A DNA stretch of 64,000 nucleotides from Lucifuga dentata (taxonomy: Eukaryota; Chordata; Actinopteri; Ophidiiformes; Bythitidae), in assembly GCA_014773175.1 (NCBI GenBank), contig VXCM01001544.1, forward strand, positions 1-64,000, read 5' to 3'. The position numbers were made by a program, and so were the translations under genes. The first letter of the stretch is position 1, and each line of letters begins with the position of its first letter. Shown here piece after piece: positions 50,601 through 62,600 of the stretch. Below the pieces are notes generated by a model. It did no database searches. It saw nothing but the letters and a program-made list of their open reading frames with translations, and was not told where the DNA came from.

Positions 50601-53600
50601 AATGGATATGAGAATAGAAACACAACATACGTGAATTTCATCTATGAGTGATAATATTCAAAATATTAGGAAAAATATAAAGAAAAATGAAATTAATCTT
50701 ACCCAGTAGAAGCTAAAAATCTAAGAAAATACAAATGCTAAAACCTCAAAAACAGATTAATGCCTTAATTAACTAAATCATTCCTAAAATTATCACAAAT
50801 TCTTTAAATAAATTTTCCATTGCATTCTATTGTAGCAGGTCAAATTCAAAGAGAAAAACTAAATAAGAGGATTAAAAGCAAAGTTTCAGAATACCTTAAA
50901 GAAAAGCAAAACACTCAGAAATAATGTGTCAGACCAGCTCTATAAGAACAGGAAATGTTTAGCATGTTTAGAAGATGCTCGCTAACATGCAATGTACATC
51001 TACACCATTGGACTCTAAGATGTCATCATTGACACTTCCTGTTCCTGTTGACACAATCAAGCTGTCCTTTGATTTGTTCACACCTCCTACTCTCGTCCAA
51101 TAATCTAATCAGACTCCTTCCAGCCTAGCACTTCTAACGCTCATCACAGAACATTCAAAACATTGTTACACCTCATTTCACCTCAGACTGCCTGATCAAA
51201 CCTCTGTCCTGCCCCCCCAGACCCCTAAAGCTCCGGGTTCTCTCTCTTGCGGTGCTAAGCAGGTAAAATGAGCTGCNCCCTTCCCTTACTTTGTCTTCCC
51301 CCATTGCAGTGGGTCAAGAGGTCAAACATTGTGTTAATGGTTTCCTGATGATTAGGCGTAGCCTGAAGCTTGATGTACAGAGAGCAGGCTTGTCGGAGGT
51401 CTCAGGTCCGTTCATGGATGCATATTTCATGAGTTTGACTTATGAGTCTGGATCTGGTCACAACTCCAGGCTTAGACTTAAATTAGGCTTCTTCTCCAGG
51501 AATAAATCTGGCTTTTCTTTGAAACTGATAAAATATCTTATATCAACAACTTTCTTATCTCTTCTTGATGATGATGATGAGTCATATATGTTATATATGA
51601 ACGTTTCATGCTTTATGATCCATCACAGGGTGTGTTTGTCTCACCCACCATGTCTGCATCACGCTGAGGAAAACCGGCAGCTCTGACTGACTTTTATCGA
51701 TAAAAACTTCTTATCTCTCCACAGTTTTAGTCAGACAAAACACCCAGTATGGCCTTATGAATAAATAAGAGAAAACTCTGACTTTTGACCTCCACTGCAT
51801 TAAGACAGCTCTGTCTTCCCTCCATAGTTCCTCCGAGTCCTCCAACCCGTCCGGACGTGGTCTCCATTTCAGCCAACGCCATCAGCATCCAGTGGGACGT
51901 GCCGTATGCCGATGGCGGCAGCAAGGTGACGGGCTACTGGATCGAGAAGAAGGAGAGGAACACCATCCTGTGGGTGAGGGACAACAAGCTGCCCTGCCTG
52001 GAGTGTCACTACAAGGTGTCCAACCTGATGGAGGGTCTGGAGTACCAGTTCAGAGTCTACGCCATGAACATCGCCGGACTCAGCAAGGCCAGCGAGGCCT
52101 CCAGACCCGTGGTGGCGCTCAACCCTGTCGGTGAGGAAAAATTTTAAAAAGACAAAAATTACCCGGAGATTTTTTTTCCTGTTTATTCCAGGTACATTGC
52201 AAAATAAAAAAAATATTCCATCTGCTTGAAATGATTAAGCTTTTAGTTTTTTTAGGAATAAAAATATCAACTCTAGATTTTTTCTTTTTTCAGGTTTTGT
52301 TGAATGGTTTTTGGTGACTGTTTTTTTTTTTCCAGAATGCTTTCCATTTAAATTTTTGTGTTAGTTAAAACTTTTTTTTTTTAANTTTTTTTTTTTCCAG
52401 AATGCTTTCCATTTAAATTTTTGTGTTAGTTAAAACTTTTTTTTTTTAATTTTTTTTTTAGCTTTTATATTTCTTCAGGAATTTTCTGAAATCCTGTCAG
52501 ATTTTCTCGATTGCCTTGCAGACTTTATTTTAAAATGTAGGTAGGTTTACAGTGTATGAAGTGGGTGGTGGCGTTTTTGTTGACCCGCTGGCTCCTCCTC
52601 CTCCTCAGATCCTCCTGGTCGACCTGAGGTGACGGACATCACGCACTCCTCCGTGTCGCTGTGCTGGACCGTCCCTTTCAACGACGGCGGCAGCAAGATC
52701 GTGGGCTATGTGGTGGAACGCAAAGTCCACAGTAAGGACGAGTGGGACGACAACCGCTGGCTGAAGTGTAACTACACCACCATCACCGAGAACTACTTCA
52801 CCGTCAGCAACCTGAGCGAGGGCGACACCTACCTCTACCATGTCATCGCCAAAAATGCCGCTGGAGTCCACAGCGCTCCGTCTGAGCCCACTGGACCAAT
52901 CACCTGCAAGGACGAATACTGTGAGTTTTATTATTTCATGTCGTTATAAACATAGACCTGAAAATGCATATTGTTTTTATGTTGTCAATATATAAATGTA
53001 CAGAATTTACAGATATCTAAAACGTAACCCCTCCTGCTTTGTTTTTGGCCCGTAGCTCCGCCCAGAGCTGAGCTGGACAGTAAGCTGGTCGGTGAGACCG
53101 TGATCGTCATGGCCGGCTCAGACATCATCCTGGATGGCGCCGTGGGAGGCAAACCGGAGCCGACCGTGTACTGGTCCAAGGGCGACAAAATCCTGGAGCT
53201 GGGAGAGAAATACTCGCTGACCTACAGCGCCACCAGGGCCATGGCCGTTATCAAGAACTGCAACCGTTACGACACGGGACGCTACGTCCTGACCGTCAAA
53301 AATGTCAGCGGAATCAAGACCGCCACTGTCAACGTTAAAGTGCTCGGTGAGTTCACGCTGCAGAATCTCACAACACCACCACAGCTGAGGTTACAGAGTC
53401 TGGTTATCGATTTATTGATTTATTGATTGATTTGCGTCTCTCAGACACTCCTGGTGCTCCAGCTGATAAGATCCAGATCAGCAGAGTGACAGAAGAGAAA
53501 TGTACGGTGTCCTGGAAGATCCCTCTGGAGGACGGTGGAGACTCCGTCACCCATTACATCGTGGAGCGTCGGGAGACCAGCCGCCTCAACTGGGTTGTCA

Positions 53601-56600
53601 TGGAAACCGAGTGCAAGTCGCTGTCCTGTGTCAGCTCCCGCCTCATCAAGAACAACGAGTACATCTTCAGGGTCCGAGGAGTCAACAAGTACGGACCTGG
53701 AGTTCCTCTAGAGTCTGAGCCCATCATCGCCAGGAATGCCTACAGTAAGACACTGCATGTTTGTCCTCGTCCTCACAGCGGCCCTGCAGCTGCTGCCTAA
53801 GTTTAATTCTAGAAAACAGAATAAAATCTGAAAGCTTCACCAAATGTTGGAACAACAGAATCTTGTTCCCGCCACTCAGATTTTATCTAAAAATCTAAAA
53901 CGAATTTAACTCATCTTATTTAATTTTCTCTAATTTAGATTTTGATAAATTCACAAATATTTTTCATCATTATCTTTTCATTATTGGTCTGACAAAAAAA
54001 AAAAAGTGAGATAGATCATGCAAGGGCTCAGGGTCGGGCTCAGAACTTATCAGTCAGTGCATTTTATGGACCCTTTATGTAAGAAAAAAGGTTGTTACAA
54101 AATTTGTTCTGCACAGCAAAAGATGAGAGCAGAACATTTAATTAAATAACTACAGTATCTATGAGTTACAGCTGCCAATTGTTGGCTCAAAACTTATCAA
54201 TCAACCCCCCCCCCCCCCNCCCCAGCTGTTCCCTCTCAGCCTGGCCAGCCTGAAGCCACCGCTGTGGGTAAAGAACACGTCATCATTGAGTGGCTGAAAC
54301 CCGAAAGCGACGGAGGAAGTGAAATCAAAAACTACCTGGTCGACAAACGAGAGAAGAGCAGCACCAGGTGAGAACAAACGAACAATGAACAAACAAACGG
54401 AAGAATAAACGAACGAATAAATGGAAGAATGAACAAACAAATGAACGAATGAATACACAAACGAACGAACGAATGAACAAACGAACAAACGGATGAATAA
54501 ACAAATGAACGAACAAATGGATGAACGAACGAATAAATGAACAAACGAATGAACGAATGAACTAATGAATACACAAAAAGGAAGTTGGTTTGTCAGTCAG
54601 CAGTATTAGTAAGATGTAGCATAAAGTCGATTGATGCTTTCTGCTCGTCGCTCCACCTTATGGCCATTTTGAATCATTGCATGTTTTGGCTCATTATTCC
54701 TGATTTTTTTTGTTTTTTTCATTATATATATTCCAACATTAATCTATTAGTACAGGCCCCGCCCATCTTAACAGCGTTTTCAGCATCTTTACTCTTTTCG
54801 GGGATCCTGAATATCCTAAATTTGTTCTACATATTTATATTAAAAAAGAACCACTAGAGTTGATTGGTAAGTTCTGAGCCTTATCAGTCAACCCTCGTAC
54901 AGAGTTCATTATTACAGTTGAGATGTTGTGGACATTCATTATTTTGGGGCAGAGCAGCTGTTTGATTCTCTCCCTCCTCCCCCTCTCTGGTCCAGGTGGA
55001 CCCGGGTCAATAAGACCTATACCATCTACGACATCCGTCTGAAGATCACGGGTCTGCTGGAGGGAAGCGAATACCAGTTCCGGGTGACGGCCGTGAACGC
55101 GGCGGGCGACAGCCAGCCGANTGCTGGAGGGAAGCGAATACCAGTTCCGGGTGACGGCCGTGAACGCGGCGGGCGACAGCCAGCCGAGCGACGCCTCCGT
55201 GTACATCCTGTGCAAAGACCCAACATGTAAGAAAATGCATCACAATGTATCTGTAGTTGATTAGACAGTATAATATATATATAGATATGTATGTATATAT
55301 ATATATATATATAGATAGATATATATATATAGATATATATATGAAAAATAAACAGCCATTAAATATCCAAGAAATTATATTAAGATTTACTCACGGTTTT
55401 TGAGATTTACATTTATTCAGATCTTTAATCTGCAAGAAAATATAAACACAAAGATTAGAACAAAAGAAACATCAAAAACTAAAATAAAAATGCTAAAATT
55501 TTGCGGTTTTGTTTTAGACACACCAGCACCTCCGTCAGTCCCTCGCATCACAGACACGACCAAACACAACATCAGCATGACCTGGACCAGGCCCATGTAT
55601 GACGGCGGCTCAGATGTCACGGGCTACGTGGTGGAGATCCTGGAGGAGGGCTCAGAGCAGTGGTATCGCGCCACCACCAAGCCCTTCAAGACCAACGAGT
55701 ACGTGGCTGCCGGTCTGGTCGCCAATAAGAAGTACAGATTCAGAGTAGCTGCTGTCAACAGCAATGGTACCGGAGAGTTCAGTGAGCCGAGTGCGGAGAC
55801 TGAGCCGCTGGAGCGAGTCGGTGAGTCCACGCCAAACGAACCAACTTTTCTTAATGAGTAGAAGGATGAGATGTGTGATCTTTCTGTGCTAGGCTCACTA
55901 CTTATCAGTCAACCCTTGTTTGAGTGAAACATCCTAGCACATCATTGGCTGATCTTTGCATTGTCTGACTCTGCCCCCTCAGAAATGCCTGACCTGGAGC
56001 TGGCTGACGACCTGAAGAAGACGGTGTGCCTGCGGGCGGGAGGAACGCTGCGACTCTTTGTCAGCGTGACGGGCCGGCCCACGCCGGTGGTCTCCTGGAG
56101 GAAGACCGGCATGGAGCTGCAGAGCCGCGGCTACATTGAGACCACCGACAGCTCCACCTCGCTAATGGTGGAGAAGGTCAACCGCTACGACTCAGGAAAG
56201 TACGTGGTGGAGGCCGAGAACCCATCTGGCAAGAAGACCGCCATCATCCTGGTTAAAGTCTACGGTGAGTCAAACCTGCGTAAACACGTCTCATGGTGAA
56301 ACTCGGTACCTTCTGCTTTGGCTCATTTTCATGTTTTGGCTTTGAATACTCCAAGAATTCAAGTTCTGAACCTTGATTTGGTTGCTAGTTGCTGATTAAT
56401 CCATTATTTTGACCTAATTAGCACAATTTGTTTATTTTTAAAGTCATCCTGGACCAAGTTACGTCATTAGGGCACCGTCACAAATGAATTCTGTTGCTGC
56501 AGTTTGTGAATTCAAAGCAATTTTAGAGTTAAAGAGAAACTATTAGCTAAAGTTAATATGTTCTCAAAGCTAAAGTTAATATGTTCTCTTCTGGTCTCTG

Positions 56601-59600
56601 CAGACACTCCTGGTCCTCCAGGTTCTGTGAAGGTGAAGGACTACACCAAAGAGTCTGTTGTCATCACCTGGGACGTCCCGAGCATCGACGGCGGCGCTCA
56701 CGTCAGCAATTACATTGTGGAAAAACGTGAAGCCAACATGAAGTCCTACAAGATGGTGACCACAGAGTGCAGAAAGACTCTGTTTAGGATCACCAGCTTG
56801 GAGGAGGGCGTGCACTACTTCTTCAGGGTCCTGCCAGAGAACATCTACGGCGTGGGGGAGCCCTGCGAGACCACCGAGGCCGTGCTGGTCTGCGAGGTTC
56901 CATCGGTGCCGCAGAACCTCCAGATTGTGGACGTCACCAAGTCCACAGTGACGTTGCTCTGGGAGAAGCCGCTGTACGACGGCGGCAGCAGGCTGACCGG
57001 GTACGTGATCGAGGCCTGTAAGGTGGGCTCAGACAGGTGGAGCGCCATGGCCACAGTCAAGCCCTCCGTGTCCCAGTACACGATCCAGTCCCTGACCGAG
57101 AATGACCAGTACCTGTTCAGGGTCAGAGCCACCAACAGCAGGGGTGCCAGCGAACCCATGGACATGGTCACTCCCGTCACTATCCAGGAGATCAAAGGTA
57201 GGAAATACAAACATACGAACAGGGCGGCTCACGCCAAAAACATTCCACCGCCAAGTATGAAGATTTATTTTAGATTAAAAAAAAGTTAATTTCTCAAAGT
57301 GACTTCAGATATTTTCCGTGTTTATTCCAGTGATGCCTAAGATCGACCTGAGCGGCCTCCCTCAGAAGATGGTCCACGTGCACCATGGCAAACCCATTGA
57401 CCTGAACATCCCCATCCGGGGCCGACCGCAGCCCGTCTGCTCCTGGTTCTTCCAAGGAGTCCAGATGAAGGACAGTCTGGACCGCATCAAGATTGACAGC
57501 AACGGCAAGTCCACCAGGCTGGTCGTCCGTGAGACCACCATCAATGACACGGGAGACTACGCCCTGGAGGTCAAAAACGCCATCGGCATAGCAACAGAGG
57601 TCATCAAGGTCATCATTCTTGGTAAGGAGGCATTCGATTTGTCAAAGGTTGATCATGAAATTAAAGTTATTTTATTAAGCTCATACTAATTTTAAGGACA
57701 TTTCATAAAAAAAACATTTTGTAGAAACAATATAGAGAAACAGCAAAAGTCGATCCTTTTCACTGTCAGTAAAGCTTAAATCTTCAGGCTTTTCTCTGGA
57801 TTTATTATTCTAATGATTACAAAACAATTCTCTAATTATCTTTCAAAAATTAATTCTTTTTTTGACAAATATTTATTTTGAACTGAATATTTCGTGTTTC
57901 TAAGAAATTATTATACTTCTGAAACATATTAAAACAGTTTTTCAGGGAAAACTTCACAGAAAAGCAAAAGGTTAAGTAAGAAATATATTTAAGTTGTGAT
58001 GTGTTTTTAATCGCAGCATTTTAAGACGTTAATCTGGTTTTTAGGTTTATGAGTCACGTGAATCTCACTAACCAACCATACTTCCCTTTCTGTCCAGACA
58101 AACCAGGCATCCCACTTGGTCCCATGCGAATTGAGGAGACGGATGGCGTGTCCGTCACGGTCAGCTGGGATCCTCCGGAGAAGGACGGTGGAGCTAACGT
58201 TAGCGGCTATGTGGTGGAGCAGCGCGACGCCCACAGACCCGGCTGGACCACCGTGTCCGAGTCGGTGACCCGACCCTGCTTCAAGTTCACCAGACTTTCT
58301 GAAGGAACCGAGTACGTCTTCCGAGCCGCCGCCATGAACCGTTTCGGTGTCGGCTGTTTCCTGCAGTCCGAGGTGGTGGAGTGCAAGAGTCTCAAGAGTG
58401 AGTTCTGTTTATATCACAAAATCTCTCTTCTCTGTTTGTTCAGGTGTTACAACCCGTAACACCTGAACAACAAACTGTGATGTGCCTCAGCCATCTAACA
58501 GCACCTAGCAACCGCCTAGTTCAACTTCATTTATATATGGATCTCATCTGAAAACAGGTAAAAATGACTCTGTAGGTGTGAAATAAGTGTCTGATCAGGT
58601 AATAAACTGTTTGTGCAGCTATCCCCGGACCTCCCAGCAGGCCTGAGGTTTTGGACGTCACACATGAAGGAATGACGCTGATGTGGCAGCCACCCGAGGA
58701 CAACGGTGGCTCCACCATTGCCGGCTACATCATCGAGCGTAAGGAGGCCCGCTCCGACAGGTGGATGAGGATCAACAAGAACCCCGTCACTATGACCCGG
58801 TACCGCTCCTCTGGACTCATCGAGAACCTGGATTATGAGTACCGGATCACCGCCATCAACTCCAGAGGGGCTGGCAAATCCAGTGAGCCCTCTGCCATCA
58901 CCATCGCCATGGATCCCATCGGTATGGAAACCAAGCATCACTAAAAAACTACTCATGAAAAGATTGTAATGACAGATTTTGTGATTTTGTCTTGTCTTTA
59001 TACATGCTAACGATCCGCTGAAGGATTCATCAACATGTGTGGTCAGATTTACCGTCTGAATGTTTTTGCTGAAACATCTTAAAGTCTTAAAGTATTTACA
59101 CCGTTACTGTAGCGCCACCATCAGGAACACTGCAAAGTCTGTTATTTTTCCATTCATGGAAACGCTTTTTTTCTGTCCAAAAGACAATTGAAGGCCTGTC
59201 ATGGCCTCTGGGATTCTGTCTTCACAGGGTCTGTTGTCTTTTATCAGTATTAACGAGTCCTCTGGTGTTCCTCTGACAGAACCTCCAGGTCCTCCAGTCC
59301 AGCCCAGAGTCACCGACTCCACCAGGACCTCCGTGACTCTGGCCTGGCTGCCTCCTGAAGACGAGGGTGGCTCTGTCATCATGGGATACTTGATCGAGAT
59401 GCAGAAGGTGGACCAGGTGGAGTGGACCCTGTGCAACACCACGCCCACCAAGATGTGCGAGTACACCCTCACCCACATGCCTCAGGGTGCAGAGTACAGG
59501 TTCAGGATCATGGCCTGCAACGCTGGTGGCTCCGGAGAACCTGCCGAACTTCCTGCAGCCGTTAAAGTCCAAGAGATGCTCGGTAGGACACAAAAAGATC

Positions 59601-62600
59601 ACAGTTTATCTCTTATCCCGTCTAAACTTTATTATTTCAAGGTTTTGACAAAAGGAGAAGTATGTTTTTTGTGCTCAAATTTGTTTTTGAACTTTTTGGT
59701 TCAGTTTTCTAAAACTTACTCATGTTTTTAGTTCACATTATCAGGCATTATCATTGTTTTTGAGGAAAAAGTATAATATTGTATAAATAATATTTTATTA
59801 ATTGATATTCTAAAAACAAATTTAAAAATGCAAAATGCAAACTTTGGCCACCTTTATCACGTTAAACTGAGATAATGGGATGTTGTAACAGGATAATCGT
59901 TATCTCCACCTCCAGATTATCCTGACTTTGAACTTGACCGTAAATACGAGGAAGGCTACGTGGTGCGGCAGGGCGGAGTCATTTGTTTGTCAGTGCCCAT
60001 CAAAGGTAAACCCATCCCCACCTGTAAGTGGACCAAAGATGGCCGTGATATCTCTCATCGCGCCATGATCGCCACCCACGATGACATCACAGAGCTGGTC
60101 ATCAAGGAGGCGCACAAAGACGACACGGGAACCTACGACCTGGTGCTGGAGAACAAATGTGGCAGGAAGGCGGTCTACATTAAGGTAAGATACTCTGGAA
60201 TATTACCTGCATATGAGAATGGTTGATTGATAAGTTTTGGGCCTGACGGCGTACTAATGTCTCAGGCTCACAACTTATCAAACAACATATTTTGTAGAAC
60301 TTCTATAAAAGAAAAAATTGTGCTTCAAAATATAACACGAATTTCCTGTTTTCATTTCTCCAGGTGAAGGTGATTGGTCGTCCCGATCTCCCTGAAGGCC
60401 CACTGGAGTTTGATGACATCCAGGCCAGGTCTGTCCGAGTCAGCTGGAGGCCCCCGTCCGATGACGGTGGCTCAGACATCCTGGGCTACATCGTGGAGAG
60501 ACGGGAGGTCCCGAAGGCTGCCTGGTACACAGTGGACGCCCGGGTGACGGAGACCTCGCTGGTGGTGAAGGGCTTGAAGGAAAACGTGGAGTACCACTTC
60601 AGGGTGTTTGCCAAAAACCAGTTTGGTATCAGCAGATCCCTGAAATCTGAAGAGTCTGTCAAACCAAAGACACCTCTGTGTGAGTATCCATGTGGTTTCA
60701 TGGACTTTGTGAATTTTTTTGAATTGGATGATGACATCTAAACTAAAACTCCTGCAGGCCCGCCAGAACCTCCCAGCAACCCTCCAGAGATCATGGATGT
60801 GACCAAGTCCACAGTGTCCCTGTCCTGGGCCCGGCCTCGGGACGACGGAGGCTCCCGTGTCACAGGGTACTATGTGGAGAGGAGGGAGGTGTCCACGGAG
60901 AAATGGGTCCGNGCTCCCGTGTCACAGGGTACTATGTGGAGAGGAGGGAGGTGTCCACGGAGAAATGGGTCCGCCACAACAAGACCCATATCACCACCAC
61001 CATGTATAACGTGACTGGCCTCATCCCCGATGCAGAGTACATGTTCAGGGTGGTGGCTCAGAACGACGTAGGACAGAGCGAGCCTGGTCCCGTCTCAGAC
61101 CCCGTGGTCTGCAAAGATCCATTTGGTGAGGAAGGAACACTTTACCTGCCTGAATTCATAGACTGGAAAATCATCTGAAGGTGGATTTTGAAGATTTTAA
61201 CATCTGAGAACTGACAGATGAGCATCTAAAAAAAACATAAACCAGAAATCAGGCCCTCACTGAGGTTTTTGCTGCAGTCAAAAATGACGGAATTGATTAT
61301 GATCAAGCCCAGGAGTCTTTTCAGTTCCTGGGCCATAACAGCAGCTCTGATCTAATAATTATGAGTAGTTGTGACTTTAAATGGTTCATTTAATGATTTA
61401 TTCCACTATCCTGCCCATTCCTCTCAGATAAACCCAGCCAACCCGGAGAGATCGACATCATCTCTGTCACCAAAGACTGCATCACTATCCACTGGCTGCG
61501 GCCAGAACACGACGGTGGCAAGGAGATCCTGGGCTACTGGATCGAGTTCCGGCAGGCCGGAGAGAGTGCCTGGAAGAAGTGCAACAAGGAACGCTCCAAG
61601 GACCGGCAGTTCACCATGGGCGGCCTGATGGAGGCCACTGAGTACGAGTTCAGGGTGTTCGCTGAGAACGAGACGGGACTGAGCCGACCTCGCCGCACGC
61701 CCATGGGCATCAAGACCAAACTGAGCGGTGAGCCGTTGGCCAGACACAGACCAAATGTTATGCTCTGTAATTTGATGAAAATGTCTCGCCACAGATCTGT
61801 GTACTCCTAACCAAAACTGACTAGACATGGTTGAATTCAGTTTGTCACATATAATAATCTATAAGTATGTAAATATCTGTAATATATGTAAATAATATGT
61901 AAACATAAGATCAGCAACATACAAAACATCTTAATTTATGATGTATAGTCTAAAAATATTGGGAATTATCCTTTTAAGAAGCGTGATGTGTAATGGTTGA
62001 GGATGAGTGCACAGACTTCTGAACACTAAATTTCTTCTGAAAAACACATGACATGTAGCTACGGCCCTGGTTTTATGCACGTGTTATAAAAGCATTGAGT
62101 GAAGTTTTGCTGATGTTGCTGCAGTTGGCGAGGCTCCAGCACTGAAAGAGGAGATCCAAGACGTCATAACCAAGCTTGGCGAATCTGGCACCCTGACCTG
62201 CGGCATCATCGGCCGACCTCTGCCCGAGATCAAGTGGTACCGCTACGGCAAGGAGCTGATCCAGAGCCGCAAGTACAAGATGAGCTCCGACGGGCGCAAC
62301 CACTCGCTGAGCGTCCTGACGGACGAGCAGGAGGACGAGGGTCTCTACACCTGCAGGGCCATCAACGAGGCCGGAGAGATCGAGACCAGCGGCAAGCTTC
62401 GCCTCCAGGCGGCGCCACAGTTCCACCCCGGCTTCCCTCTGAAGGACAAGTACTACGCTGGTGCCGGCACCAGCCTCCGTCTCCACGTGGTCTATATCGG
62501 ACGGCCCATCCCCAAGATCATGTGGTTCTATGACAAAAAGCCTCTGAACCCGTCAGACAGTGTGATCATCGAGAACACGGAGAGCTACACACACCTGGTG

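Larger units (their letters stand above)
53745..54225 (+). other. intron with two half palindromic repeats and a poly-C tract at the acceptor
   Basis: 481 bp. The pyrimidine tract of the next acceptor is a C run interrupted by N54219, so its length is unsure. Confidence 0.75.
54368..54995 (+). other. intron with degenerate GAAC/GAAT/AAAC satellite
   Basis: 628 bp. 54372-54575 is a degenerate 4-bp-period repeat of AAC/GAAC/GAAT units. A compact palindromic repeat lies at 54858-54895. Confidence 0.8.
48259..55820 (+). repeat. C-zone super-repeat C10 (11 domains; w44-w51)
   Basis: w44 gives Ig-Fn-Fn-Ig-Fn, w45 Fn3, w46 Fn3, w47 Ig, w48 Fn3, w49/50 Fn3, w51 Fn3. First-Ig signature DIAADFKQ. Confidence 0.92.
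55983..61727 (+). repeat. C-zone super-repeat C11, the last (11 domains; w52-w61)
   Basis: Ig w52, Fn3+Fn3 w53, Ig w54, Fn3 w55-w57, Ig w58, Fn3 w59-w61. It is followed by a tandem Ig-Ig, which ends the 11-domain pattern. Confidence 0.92.

Noticed and set aside
51291..51686. 131-codon open frame in the 2.1-kb intron
   Set aside because: No Ig or Fn3 motif, and the super-repeat order is complete without it (w44 is followed correctly by w45).
54201..54574. Minus-strand frames rich in FVHSFVRSF repeats
   Set aside because: They are the translation of the GAAC/GAAT satellite and not a protein.
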